A stretch of 64,000 nt of DNA from CAZCDS01 sp964497585 (GTDB lineage Bacteria > Desulfobacterota > Desulfomonilia > Desulfomonilales > Desulfomonilaceae), in contig CAZCDS010000009.1 in the NCBI GenBank assembly GCA_964497585.1, forward strand, positions 62,001 to 126,000, read 5' to 3'. The notes under the pieces are model-generated. The model was not told the origin of the DNA. It worked only from the letters and a program-made list of their open reading frames with translations, and did not search any database. Both the position numbers and the translations under genes were made by a program. Every line of letters begins with the position of its first letter. The stretch's first letter is position 1. Shown in pieces: positions 44,982 through 54,133 of this stretch.

Positions 44982-45857
44982 TTATCCCACGGTGACCGAT
45001 CTTTTCAGTCGGACCCAGTTTCGGTCAACCTGCTTCTGGATTTCCGTAATCCTCTCTTCGGTGAGATTGCGAAACCGGCCCTGAGGCTTCAGGTACTCTC
45101 TGACCGGAAGGTCCTTTGGCTGTACGGTGATGCGAAATACCTCTCCGTTTTCCACTTCATAGAGAGGAAAAACCTTTGTGTGCACAGCCAAACGCGCAAA
45201 CTTGACCGACTGGCTCGAAGGAATCCGCCAGCCGGTGGGGCACGTCGCGAGCGCATGAATGAAACGGGTCCCGCGGATTTGTTTGGCCTTGCGCATCTTG
45301 GCAATAAAATCGTCGGGAAACGCTATCGAGACCGTGGCCGCGTAGGGGACCCCGTGAGCGGCCATAATGGCCATCATATTTTTCTTGGGCCTCAGTTTCT
45401 CTTCGGGAGTCGTCGTGGTCCAGGCCCCGTCGGGAGTTGCCGAACTCCGCTGATTGCCGGTATTCATGTACGCTTCGTTGTCGTAGCAGACGTAGACGAT
45501 GTCTTCGTTGCGTTCCGCTGCCCCGGACAGTGCCTGCAACCCTATGTCAAAGGTCCCTCCGTCGCCGCTCCAGGCCATGACAGTCACATCCTCCACTCCC
45601 TGCATGTCAAGCGAAGCCCTCACCCCAGAGGCAGTCACGGCCGCCGCCTCAAAGGCAATGTGCAAAGACGGCACGCGAAGAGCTGAATGGGGAAACGGTC
45701 CACAGATGATCGACCAACAACACGCGGGTATCACGACGATTGTACGGGGGCCGAGAGCTTCCAGCGCGTATCGCATGGCCGGGGTCGCCCCACATCCCGC
45801 GCATCCGAGATGACCCGGGCTGACCAGCTCCTGTTCCAGGTGTGTTTGGGGTATCAT
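44982..45857 (-). CDS. porB: 2-oxoacid:ferredoxin oxidoreductase, beta subunit (thiamine-diphosphate binding)
   Basis: The 291-residue beta subunit carries the thiamine-diphosphate motif SGDGGTFDIG followed by DNEAYMNTG, and the iron-sulfur cysteines of LGCAGCGA near the N-terminus plus a later Cys in ATCPTGW. With the alpha subunit it oxidatively decarboxylates a 2-oxoacid to acyl-CoA and reduces ferredoxin, or runs in reverse for CO2 fixation. Sequence character fits pyruvate best, but other 2-oxoacids are not excluded. Its ATG overlaps the stop of the alpha-subunit gene by four bases. It is the last gene of the operon. Confidence 0.93.
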   Translation of the reverse strand: MIPQTHLEQELVSPGHLGCAGCGATPAMRYALEALGPRTIVVIPACCWSIICGPFPHSALRVPSLHIAFEAAAVTASGVRASLDMQGVEDVTVMAWSGDGGTFDIGLQALSGAAERNEDIVYVCYDNEAYMNTGNQRSSATPDGAWTTTTPEEKLRPKKNMMAIMAAHGVPYAATVSIAFPDDFIAKMRKAKQIRGTRFIHALATCPTGWRIPSSQSVKFARLAVHTKVFPLYEVENGEVFRITVQPKDLPVREYLKPQGRFRNLTEERITEIQKQVDRNWVRLKRSVTVG

Positions 45858-47011
45858 TTTTGCACTCCAATCCAGATGTCTTCACTCCGCGGCCGGTCCT
45901 CGTTTTGCGTCTGCCGTACTATCTCTTCGATGTCCCCCGGGACCACATCCTTACCCCCAAGCCCGGCGATGAAACCGAACACCGGAGGATGCGGCCCGGA
46001 GGCCCCGTACAGCGCGGCCCTCACCTCGGAGGCAAGACCTCCGCAGAGACCATAGGAAATACTTCTGTCTATGACCGCGATTCGCTTCCGGTTGCTCAGG
46101 AGCTCCCTCACCTCCTCAAAGGGGAAAGGTCTGAGCAAACGGATCCGCAGGAGACCTACGGCTTCACCCCGATCCCTCAGTTCATCGACCGCGACCCGAG
46201 ACGTGCTCGCGATCGTCCCGGACGTCACGAGGACCGTTCGAGCGTCTTCCAGCCGGTACGATTCGACGATCCCGTACCCCCTGCCCGTCGCGTCACGGTA
46301 GGCGTCGTCGACCTTCCGGGCGACCCGCCTCGCATCGTCCATGGCCCGTTGCATATCGTGGCGCATGGTCATGAAATTCTGGTCAAGGCAGAATGCGCCG
46401 AATGAGCGCGGATCGTCCACATCGAGTTTGAATCGGGGCTTGTACGGAGGCAGAAACGCGTCCACCACCGCCTGATCCGGGACGTCCACGACTTCAGCCG
46501 TGTGGGATAGGAAGAAGCCGTCAAGGTTTACCATCACCGGCAGGAGTACCTGTTCCGCCAGGCGGAAAGCTTGAATAATGGTGTCGAGCGTTTCCTGGTT
46601 GCTCTCTACGTAGAACTGGAGCCATCCGGTGTCGCGCTGAGCCATACTATCACCGTGGTCGCAGAGGATGTTCCAGGGTGGGCCCAGAGCCCTATTCACG
46701 TTGGCCATGACCACCGGCAGCCGAGCCCCAGCGGCCCAGTGAAGAACCTCGTGCATCAACGCCAGTCCTTGAGACGAGGTCGCAGTGAAGGCCCGGGACC
46801 CTGCCGACGACGCGCCGATGATGCACGCCATCGCGGAGTGCTCGGACTCGACCATCACGAACTTGGCTTTGAGGCGGCCATCCTGACACATTTCCGAGAG
46901 GTCTTCGACAACGTACGTTTGCGGGGTAATCGGGTAGGCCGCAATCACCTCCACTCTGCTCAACATGGCCCCGGCAGAGACTGCATGGTCGCCCATCAGG
47001 ACCTTTTTCAT
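45854..47011 (-). CDS. porA: 2-oxoacid:ferredoxin oxidoreductase, alpha subunit
   Basis: The alpha subunit, about 385 residues long, has the domain I motif AAYPITPQT near residue 25 and VESEHSAMA, with FTATSSQGLALM after it. It provides the substrate- and CoA-facing part of the enzyme and the domain II transketolase-C-like fold near the C-terminus. The ATG at 47009-47011 follows GGAGAG and overlaps the stop of the upstream flavoprotein gene by four bases. The alpha and beta genes are therefore coupled to the flavoprotein as a unit. Confidence 0.93.
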   Translation of the reverse strand: MKKVLMGDHAVSAGAMLSRVEVIAAYPITPQTYVVEDLSEMCQDGRLKAKFVMVESEHSAMACIIGASSAGSRAFTATSSQGLALMHEVLHWAAGARLPVVMANVNRALGPPWNILCDHGDSMAQRDTGWLQFYVESNQETLDTIIQAFRLAEQVLLPVMVNLDGFFLSHTAEVVDVPDQAVVDAFLPPYKPRFKLDVDDPRSFGAFCLDQNFMTMRHDMQRAMDDARRVARKVDDAYRDATGRGYGIVESYRLEDARTVLVTSGTIASTSRVAVDELRDRGEAVGLLRIRLLRPFPFEEVRELLSNRKRIAVIDRSISYGLCGGLASEVRAALYGASGPHPPVFGFIAGLGGKDVVPGDIEEIVRQTQNEDRPRSEDIWIGVQK

Positions 47012-48750
47012 CGTTCTCTCTCCATAACTATCGCGGATCGGGGACATTCCTGGGCGCAGATGCCGCAACCCTTACAGTGGAACTCGTCCAGCACGTTCAT
47101 TTCCCCGCCCTCTCCCAGTGCGATGGAGAAGTCGGGACAGAAGAGTCTGCAAATCCCACATCGGTCACAGGCGCCGCAATGGAAGCATCTGGTGGACTCC
47201 CATAAGGCTTGGTCCTCGTCGAAGCCCAATTGGATCTCATGGAAATCCTGGATCCGGTCGGTCGGGTCCCGCTCCCGAGCGGCCGTTCTCGTGATCGGCT
47301 CAAAGTGGTCCAGGTTGATCTGTTCCGGGGCGACGACTTCCCCGGTTGACGCTGCACCCGGAGGCGAGCCTTTCACATAGCGCTCCATGGAAAAGGAGCC
47401 TCTAAAACCGATCCGGATGTCGCTGGCGATCGAATCAAGATCCTCCCCCCTCAGGGAGGCATGAATGGAAAGCGCAGCGCGCTTTCCCGCGGCAATCGCA
47501 TGAACCACCATGCGCGGGTCAGTGGTCGCATCCCCACCAGCCCAGACCTTGTCCAGGGAGGTCTTACCCCAAGGGTCGATCGCAACAACACCGTGTTTCG
47601 TCTGCAGGTCAGCGGAGAGATCCTTCAGTTCAACCGCTTCTCCCACAGCCGTTATCACCGCACCACATTCCATGAAGAATTCGGATCCCTCTATGGGTTC
47701 CGGAAATGCTCGGCCGCCTCTGTCCGGCTCTGCAAGTCGGTTCCGCACACACTCAAGACCGGTGATCTTGTCATATCCAGATCGAACCGCCACGGGGGAC
47801 GTGAGGTACCGGATCTCAACCCCTTCCGCGAGCGCTTCGTCAACCTCCGACTCAATGGCCGGCATCTCCTCCCTGGTTCGACGGTAGAGCACCACCGCCT
47901 CGGATCCGAGGCGGATGACCGCTCTCGCACAGTCGATCGCAGTATTACCGCCGCCGATGACCGCGACCCGACCGCGCACCTTGATTTCACGGCCGGAGTT
48001 GACCGCTTCGAGAAAAGTCGTCCCCGGCGACACGCCGGGATGGTCTTCACCCGGGATGTTCAGCGTGGATGTCCCGTGGGCCCCACAGCCAAGGAAGACC
48101 GCATCCCAGGTAGTGACAAGCGCGTCCCAACTGGTGTCGTGTCCCACTCGGCAGGAGGTTTCCAACTCTATCCCGAGGTCCATGATTCTGGCGATCTCCC
48201 GATCGAGGACCTCCCTCGGGAGTCGGTATTTGGGTATGCCCATTAGGAGCATCCCGCCCGGAGCGGATTCTTTTTCGAACACTCGTACCTGGTACCCCAT
48301 TCGCCGAAGATGGTACGCGCAGGTCAATCCCGCGGGACCCGATCCCACAACCGCGACCTTGGCCGATCGATCCGGTCCCGGTACGGGCTCATGTACGGGC
48401 CGCCACTCTGAGACGAACCGCTCCATGGCCTGGATCGATACCGCGGTGTCAAGGACGTTACGGTTGCACGCGGACTCGCAGGGATGATAGCAAACTCTCC
48501 CACAGACGCCGGGAAAGGGGCTCTCTTCGAGCAGCCTGGTCAAGGCCTCGCCGTATCGCCCCTGGCCCGCGAGTACCAGCATTCCCTCAATGTCGTTCCC
48601 AGCTGGACAGCCCTCGCTGCACGGAGCGAGCTTCCTTACGAACCTCGGTCTCAGATATCGCCAGTTGCCGGTCCGGTTCCACGCCATATCCGAAGACGTA
48701 ATTGAACCGGGCGGCAAGCTGCTGTCGTTCCCCACCTGATCGCTGTGCAT
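47008..48750 (-). CDS. GltD/NfnB-like FAD oxidoreductase with C-terminal ferredoxin domain, in place of PorD
   Basis: The 580-residue protein has three parts. Residues 35-115 are a GltD-type N-terminal iron-sulfur domain (CSEGCPAGNDIEG, then CGRVCYHPCESAC). Residues 125-450 are an FAD/NAD(P) oxidoreductase (VVGSGPAGLTCAYHL and VIGGGNTAIDCARAV). The last 70 residues carry two 4Fe-4S clusters (CDRCGICRLFCPD and CKGCGICAQECP). In the operon it sits where the small ferredoxin-like delta subunit PorD is expected, so the flavin domain may connect the enzyme to NAD(P)H. AGGAG precedes the ATG at 48748-48750, and the gene overlaps porA by four bases. Confidence 0.9.
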   Translation of the reverse strand: MHSDQVGNDSSLPPGSITSSDMAWNRTGNWRYLRPRFVRKLAPCSEGCPAGNDIEGMLVLAGQGRYGEALTRLLEESPFPGVCGRVCYHPCESACNRNVLDTAVSIQAMERFVSEWRPVHEPVPGPDRSAKVAVVGSGPAGLTCAYHLRRMGYQVRVFEKESAPGGMLLMGIPKYRLPREVLDREIARIMDLGIELETSCRVGHDTSWDALVTTWDAVFLGCGAHGTSTLNIPGEDHPGVSPGTTFLEAVNSGREIKVRGRVAVIGGGNTAIDCARAVIRLGSEAVVLYRRTREEMPAIESEVDEALAEGVEIRYLTSPVAVRSGYDKITGLECVRNRLAEPDRGGRAFPEPIEGSEFFMECGAVITAVGEAVELKDLSADLQTKHGVVAIDPWGKTSLDKVWAGGDATTDPRMVVHAIAAGKRAALSIHASLRGEDLDSIASDIRIGFRGSFSMERYVKGSPPGAASTGEVVAPEQINLDHFEPITRTAARERDPTDRIQDFHEIQLGFDEDQALWESTRCFHCGACDRCGICRLFCPDFSIALGEGGEMNVLDEFHCKGCGICAQECPRSAIVMERER

Positions 48751-49009
48751 GTTTTTGCTCCTGTTTAGTTATAGCCATTACCTACACGTATTCATGACAT
48801 CCAGAATCTGTCTATCTCCACTTGAACGGCAAATCTCCACGGCCCCTTTTGTCAGGGTGTGGCAGAGATAGGCTACCCTCTTAGAAAAGAGGAAACAGGG
48901 GCATTTTCTTGAAGTCACACCAAGGCTACGTAAAACGCGTTCGCGTCCAGCAACTCGGCAAACGAGGACATCTCTGTCGTGGAAGAGCCGGCGCGTCCCA
49001 GTCTCGAGG

Positions 49010-49576
49010 TCACTCGTACTCCTCGGTGCTGAGCATCGTATTGGCGTACGCGTCAAGACAGGCCGCAGCGTTGGCCTCCGCCCTTTGAGGGATCGACTCG
49101 CGAATCACCGCTGCCACGGATTCGATCTCCACGGCCCGGGTAGCCTTGGCAAAGGCTCCCAGGATAGCCGTGTTGACAATGGGCGCAGTGGGCGTGCCCA
49201 GTCCATGCTCGACAGCCACCGCTCCGGCGTCAACCGTGGCCACGCGGAATCCCTCCATATTTGGGATATCAGCAGGCGATGAATCGATGTTGATCACGAC
49301 CCATCCTTCGGGCTTGAGCCCGGAGGTTATGTCCGCCGATTCCAGCAAGGAAGGGTCGAGCACGACGACCGCGTCCGGGGCGTAAATTTGCGTCCGAATA
49401 CGGATCGGATTCTCGTCGACCCGGGTGAAGGCCGCCACCGGAGCTCCGCGACGTTCGGCTCCGAAAGCGGGAAAGGACTGCACGTATTTTCCTTCGCGGA
49501 AGAACGCCTCCGCGAGAATTCTCGAGGCTATGACCGCTCCCTGCCCTCCTCGGCCGTGAAACCGAATCTCTCTCAA
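49010..49576 (-). CDS. porG: 2-oxoacid:ferredoxin oxidoreductase, gamma subunit
   Basis: The 188-residue gamma subunit begins MREIRFHGRGGQGAVIASRIL, the glycine-rich signature of this subunit, and has the FGAERRGAPV motif at about residue 40. It completes the catalytic core with alpha and beta. Translation starts at TTG 49574-49576, supported by GGAGGG just upstream. A gap of 259 bases with no clear gene separates it from the flavoprotein gene. It is the first gene of the operon and has a good promoter. Confidence 0.92.
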   Translation of the reverse strand: MREIRFHGRGGQGAVIASRILAEAFFREGKYVQSFPAFGAERRGAPVAAFTRVDENPIRIRTQIYAPDAVVVLDPSLLESADITSGLKPEGWVVINIDSSPADIPNMEGFRVATVDAGAVAVEHGLGTPTAPIVNTAILGAFAKATRAVEIESVAAVIRESIPQRAEANAAACLDAYANTMLSTEEYE

Positions 49577-49644
49577 GGGTCCCTCCGTGCACCGCCGTAC
49601 GAATTTGGACTTGCAACTTCTCTGCCCCTGCTTTAACGGAGTTC

Positions 49645-49673
49645 ATAATAGGACGGCAGGGGGCTTTTTTCAA
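49645..49673 (-). promoter_or_regulatory. Sigma-70-like promoter of the oxidoreductase operon
   Basis: On the minus strand TTGAAA (49668-49673) is followed after 17 bases by TATTAT (49645-49650). The transcript would begin near 49638 and give a leader of about 60 bases before the TTG of the gamma-subunit gene. Confidence 0.65.
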
Positions 49674-49849
49674 GGAACCGCATCCGTTTCACCGGCCCGG
49701 CGTCTCGTTCGAGGAGTGGAACAGGCGGCAGACAGTCCATCCTGCCCGTGGGCGTTGAAGGACCGAGCCGTAGCAATGCTGCAAACTGGCATCTTGCGGG
49801 CCGGACGGAATTCTGTTAAGGTTTGATACCTTTAAGAAATTAAGGAGTC

Positions 49850-49863
49850 AATATCCTGATATT
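49850..49863. promoter_or_regulatory. Palindrome before sppA
   Basis: AATATCCTGATATT is a perfect inverted repeat (6-base arms, 2-base centre). It ends directly before the AAAGG ribosome site of sppA, twelve bases from the start codon. It could be an operator or a translational hairpin; the arms are short enough for chance. Confidence 0.35.
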
Positions 49864-49874
49864 AAAGGTTAATC

Positions 49875-50795
49875 ATGGCAATTGACGAATCGACGAAGAA
49901 ATCGCGCACGGCCAAGGCTCTTCTGCTTCTGTTGGTCCTCATCGCTGTCTTCGCGGCCGGCGGAGCCGTGCTCTCTCTGCTAACCGAGGACAACGACTCT
50001 CTGGTTGGGAGCTGGTTCAGTTCGGGCAACAAGATCGGGGTCGTCGAACTGGAGGGGACCATTACTTCTTCGGACAAGGTACTGGAGCAACTGAAGAAGT
50101 TCCGGAAGAAGAGATCGGTCAGGGCCATTGTCCTCCGGATCAATTCTCCGGGAGGCGCGGTGGCGCCGGCCCAGGAGATCTATCGCGAGATCGGCAAGGT
50201 CCGCAAAAAGAAGCCTGTGGTCGCCTCCATAGAGAGTGTGGGAGCCTCAGCCGCCTATTACATAGCCAGCAACTGCGACCGCATCGTATGCTCACCGGGC
50301 AGCATCACCGGGAGCATCGGTGTGATCATGGTCCTGGCAGAGATCCACAAACTGATTAACAAGCTCCAGGTTGATATTAACGTCATAAAAGCAGGAAAGT
50401 TCAAGGATATGGGCTCGGGCATGAGACCGTTGACCGAAGAGGAGCGGAAGATACTCGAATCCTTTGCCAAGGAGATCCATGAACAGTTTATTGCTGACGT
50501 CGCCAAGGGAAGAAAAGGCAAGATCGACATGAAGGAACTTCGGAAGGTTGCCAACGGGAGTTTCTTCACCGGTGCAAAGGCAAAGAAATTGGGACTCGTG
50601 GACACCATGGGCAACTTCTACGACGCGGTAAAGATAGCCGGAAAACTAGGCGGCATCGTGGGCGAACCTGAACTTGTGTACAGCAAGAAGAAGTGGGAAA
50701 CCTACGTGGAATATTTCTTTGGTTCTCTATCCCGGGCCCTGCTGAAGGCGGCGGACCGTATCCGTATCATGCAGCCGGCTCCTGTGATTCGCTGA
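49875..50795 (+). CDS. sppA: Signal peptide peptidase SppA
   Basis: This 306-residue membrane-anchored serine protease (S49 family, short single-domain type) degrades signal peptides left in the membrane. An N-terminal helix (ALLLLLVLIAVFAAGGAVL) anchors it. The catalytic Ser125 lies in SVGASAAYY and the catalytic Lys, 175 or 177, in KAGKFKDMGS. The oxyanion motif RINSPGGAV is intact. AAAGG lies six bases before the ATG. It is the first plus-strand gene of a run continuing with guaB and argC; the 64-base gap to guaB allows cotranscription. Confidence 0.95.
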   Translation: MAIDESTKKSRTAKALLLLLVLIAVFAAGGAVLSLLTEDNDSLVGSWFSSGNKIGVVELEGTITSSDKVLEQLKKFRKKRSVRAIVLRINSPGGAVAPAQEIYREIGKVRKKKPVVASIESVGASAAYYIASNCDRIVCSPGSITGSIGVIMVLAEIHKLINKLQVDINVIKAGKFKDMGSGMRPLTEEERKILESFAKEIHEQFIADVAKGRKGKIDMKELRKVANGSFFTGAKAKKLGLVDTMGNFYDAVKIAGKLGGIVGEPELVYSKKKWETYVEYFFGSLSRALLKAADRIRIMQPAPVIR

Positions 50796-50859
50796 TCTTA
50801 CTTTCTCTCGAGCTGCGAACCCGGCCTTGCAGGCCCTCTCCCTCATTGGAGCGGAATTC

Positions 50860-52317
50860 ATGGAAGTCAAGGAATCCTTCACGTTCGACGACGTAAGTCT
50901 CGTGCCATGCTATTCGGAGGTGCTCCCATCCGAGGTGGACGTTACCACTCGACTGACCCGGGATATCACGCTGAACATCCCGATAGTCAGCGCGGCCATG
51001 GACACTGTCACGGAGTCTCAAATGGCCATCAGTCTTGCTCGTCAGGGCGGCATAGGGATCATCCACCGGAACCTGACCATCAAGGAGCAGGCCAGGGAAG
51101 TGGACCGGGTGAAACGCTCAGAGACCGGAATGATCGTCGATCCCATTACCATCGGACCGGAGCAGAAGATATCCGAAGCCCTTGACATCATGAAGAAATA
51201 CAGCATATCCGGCGTTCCGGTCACGGTAAACGGCCTGCTCGTCGGCATCCTGACCAACCGGGACCTGCGGTTCGTCGAGAACCTCGATCTGAAGGTCCAG
51301 GAGGTGATGACCTGCGAGGATCTCGTCACCGTCGACGAAGGTATCGGCATAGAGGCTTCCAAGGCCATCCTCCACAGACATCGCATAGAGAAGCTCCTCG
51401 TTGTGGATGAAGAGAATCGCCTGAAAGGTCTTATCACTATCAAGGATATACAGAAGGCGATCCAGTTCCCCAATTCCGTGAAGGACGAGTACGGCCGACT
51501 GCGCGTAGGAGCAGCTATCGGCGTCGGGCCCGACAGAGAAGAGAGAGCGGAGGCGGTTCTCGGGAGAGGAGCAGATCTCGTGGTCGTGGACACGTCTCAC
51601 GGCCACTCGAAGAACGTGCTCGACACGATACGGTTCCTGAAGAGCACGTTCAAGGATATCCAAATCATTGCGGGAAACGTAGCTACGGGAGACGCCGTTG
51701 AGAGCCTCGTCAAGGCCGGTGCGGACGGAGTGAAATTGGGAGTGGGCCCCGGGTCCATATGCACGACAAGAATCGTGGCCGGCGTCGGCGTACCGCAGCT
51801 CAGCGCCATACTCGACTGCGTTGAAACCGCAAGAAAGCTAGATGTTCCTCTCATTGCAGACGGCGGTGTCAAGTTCTCGGGGGACATCTCCAAGGCATTG
51901 GCCGCTGGTGCGGACTGCGTCATGATCGGTGGACTGCTGGCCGGAACCGATGAGAGTCCCGGCGAGATGGTGCTCTATCAGGGGCGTTCATACAAGGCCT
52001 ATCGAGGCATGGGATCATTGGAGGCCATGAGAGAAGGTTCGAAGGACCGGTACGGCCAACAGGATATAGCCTCTGAGAACAAACTTGTTCCTGAAGGCAT
52101 TGTGGGCATGGTTCCCGCGAAGGGACCGGCTGCCCACTCCATCAATCAGCTCGTCGGAGGGCTCAAGGCGGGCATGGGGTACCTGGGCGCCACGAATATC
52201 AAGACTCTTCAGGAGCGTGCACGGTTTGTCCGAGTAACGGCAGCGGGACTGAAAGAATCTCATGTCCATGACGTCGTCATCACCAAAGAAGCCCCGAACT
52301 ACCGACTGGAGTCCTGA
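50860..52317 (+). CDS. guaB: IMP dehydrogenase
   Basis: GuaB oxidises IMP to XMP with NAD, the first step of guanine nucleotide synthesis. The 485-residue enzyme has the N-terminal FTFDDVSLVPCYS motif, a pair of CBS domains inserted at about 90-215, and the catalytic Cys in GPGSICTTRIV. The later motifs GGVKFSGD, and GMGSLEAM with the flap, are present too. GGAG lies eight bases before ATG 50860; an in-frame start eleven codons upstream is less well placed. It lies between sppA and argC, as often seen where operons are housekeeping mosaics. Confidence 0.97.
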   Translation: MEVKESFTFDDVSLVPCYSEVLPSEVDVTTRLTRDITLNIPIVSAAMDTVTESQMAISLARQGGIGIIHRNLTIKEQAREVDRVKRSETGMIVDPITIGPEQKISEALDIMKKYSISGVPVTVNGLLVGILTNRDLRFVENLDLKVQEVMTCEDLVTVDEGIGIEASKAILHRHRIEKLLVVDEENRLKGLITIKDIQKAIQFPNSVKDEYGRLRVGAAIGVGPDREERAEAVLGRGADLVVVDTSHGHSKNVLDTIRFLKSTFKDIQIIAGNVATGDAVESLVKAGADGVKLGVGPGSICTTRIVAGVGVPQLSAILDCVETARKLDVPLIADGGVKFSGDISKALAAGADCVMIGGLLAGTDESPGEMVLYQGRSYKAYRGMGSLEAMREGSKDRYGQQDIASENKLVPEGIVGMVPAKGPAAHSINQLVGGLKAGMGYLGATNIKTLQERARFVRVTAAGLKESHVHDVVITKEAPNYRLES

Positions 52318-52431
52318 TTCAGGGTATCCGAGGGGTGCTTCATTGATACCTTGTTGTGGAGAGCGAAGCTCGCGGCGGCTTGATCGGTGTTCAGACCCGC
52401 AACAGGTCTCGAGCTTTGCAGAGGTGACAGC

Positions 52432-53469
52432 ATGATCCGAGCGCTGATCTTTGGCGCCACCGGGTACACCGGGGTGGAACTCGTTCGTATTCTTACTTCC
52501 CATCCGGAAGTCGTCATTACCGGAGGAAGCTCGAGACAATGGGCCAGTAAGGCCGCGGGCGAGGTTTTCCCGTTCTTGAACGGAAAGGCTGATTTCAAGC
52601 TGTCCACGGCCGATGAGCTTGTGGCCGATCCCAACGCGGATGTAGCGTTCCTCGCGCTCCCTCACGGCGGCGCCGCTGCAACGGTGAGGCCCTTGAGGGA
52701 AGCCGGTCTCAAGGTCGTGGACCTTTCCGCGGATTGCCGTATTCACGACCCGAACGTGTACACTCAGTGGTACGGGCCCCACGGGGATCCCGACATACTC
52801 GAGGGAGCTGTGTACGGCCTGCCGGAGATCCACCGGGAATCGATCCGCACCGCGGAACTCGTGGCAAACCCCGGCTGCTATCCGACGAGCGTGATCCTCG
52901 GAGTCGCTCCTCTGATGGAGATCGAGCAACTCGAGACCACCAATATCGTGGCGGACTCCAAGTCGGGTATTTCCGGCGCCGGCCGCGGCGCGAAACTGAA
53001 CACGAGCTTCTGTGAATCGGGAGAAGGATTCGGGCCGTACGGCGTCCTCGGACATCGGCACATCCCCGAGATGGAACAGGAGCTGACTCTGCTCAACGGT
53101 GCGCAGGTGACGGTTCGCTTCACTCCCCACCTGATCCCGGTAAGCAGGGGAATTGTGAGTACGATCTACCTGCGCCGGACGGGCCGGGTGTCTGCAGAGG
53201 AACTTCGAGACCGTTATCGAAGTTACTTTGCTAACGAGCCCTTCGTTAAGATCATGCCTGGCGGGTCTTTCCCCCGCACGACCAACGTACGGGGATCGAA
53301 TCAGTGCCACATTTCCGTCGAGGTTGACAACCGCAGCGGATGGGTGATCGCGATGTCCGCGCTGGACAATCTGGTGAAGGGCGCGTCCGGGGAAGCGGTC
53401 CAGAATATGAACCTCATAATGGGGCTGGAGGAGGTGACGGGACTCGAAGATCTCCCGATGTTTCCTTGA
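52432..53469 (+). CDS. argC: N-acetyl-gamma-glutamyl-phosphate reductase
   Basis: ArgC reduces N-acetylglutamyl phosphate to the semialdehyde in arginine synthesis. The 345-residue protein has the NADP-binding GATGYTGVELVR, the catalytic Cys in NPGCYPTS and the C-terminal AVQNMNLIMG. AGAGGTG precedes the ATG at 52432. The 5' gap to guaB is about 115 bases. No other arg genes are in the window. Confidence 0.97.
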   Translation: MIRALIFGATGYTGVELVRILTSHPEVVITGGSSRQWASKAAGEVFPFLNGKADFKLSTADELVADPNADVAFLALPHGGAAATVRPLREAGLKVVDLSADCRIHDPNVYTQWYGPHGDPDILEGAVYGLPEIHRESIRTAELVANPGCYPTSVILGVAPLMEIEQLETTNIVADSKSGISGAGRGAKLNTSFCESGEGFGPYGVLGHRHIPEMEQELTLLNGAQVTVRFTPHLIPVSRGIVSTIYLRRTGRVSAEELRDRYRSYFANEPFVKIMPGGSFPRTTNVRGSNQCHISVEVDNRSGWVIAMSALDNLVKGASGEAVQNMNLIMGLEEVTGLEDLPMFP

Positions 53470-53541
53470 TGTTGCCCCAAGCGGACGCAGCGGTGGGCCG
53501 GGTTCGCGTCTCACCCGAATATCCGCAGATCGGAGCTGAGC

Positions 53542-54114
53542 ATGTCCAGGGGCACTAAGAAAGAGGTAGGGGTAGACCTCGGACTCACCGAGGAGGAGAA
53601 AACCGAGCTCCGTCAGATTGCCCAGGCGGTAATCGAGAAGAAGTCGAAAGGTCAGGAGATTCCATCCTTTTCGACCGCTTCGGGCAAGCTGAACGAAGAA
53701 CGAGGGGCCTTTGTGAGTGTGTACAAGCGCGGTATGCTTAGGGGATGCATCGGATCACTTGAACCCTCGACCCCTCTTTACAAAACGGTAGAACGGATGG
53801 CGCACGCTGCGGCTTTCGAAGATCCCCGTTTCCGGCCGGTGACCGAGGATGAACTACCCTACCTGGAGATCGAGATATCCGCGCTCACTCCCATGGAGGA
53901 AGTGGATGACCCCAATGAGATCGAGGTCGGTCGGCACGGCATCTTGATACAGAAGGGATTTCAGTCCGGTCTCCTGCTTCCACAGGTTGCCGCTGAACGG
54001 AACTGGGATCGAACGACCTTTCTCGAGGAGACGTGCAGAAAGGCCGGTCTTCACAAGAACGCATGGCAAGAGGACGACACGAAGATCTATGTCTTCTCAG
54101 CAGACGTTTTCTAG
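53542..54114 (+). CDS. AMMECR1-domain protein (AmmeMemoRadiSam system protein A)
   Basis: The 190-residue protein is an AMMECR1 domain with the family signature RGCIGSLEP (about residue 68) and LPYLEIEISALTPMEEV. In many bacteria and archaea this protein belongs with a Memo-like dioxygenase-fold protein and a radical SAM protein. Neither is seen next to it here. The molecular function of the system is unknown. GGAGC precedes the ATG at 53542. The next gene starts 20 bases after its stop, so the two form a pair. Confidence 0.93.
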   Translation: MSRGTKKEVGVDLGLTEEEKTELRQIAQAVIEKKSKGQEIPSFSTASGKLNEERGAFVSVYKRGMLRGCIGSLEPSTPLYKTVERMAHAAAFEDPRFRPVTEDELPYLEIEISALTPMEEVDDPNEIEVGRHGILIQKGFQSGLLLPQVAAERNWDRTTFLEETCRKAGLHKNAWQEDDTKIYVFSADVF

Positions 54115-54133
54115 AACTTCGGAACTCCCATCG

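Noticed and set aside
52015..53514. 499-codon minus-strand open frame opposite guaB and argC
   Set aside because: It mirrors two fully recognised enzymes on the plus strand; the antisense product shows no family.
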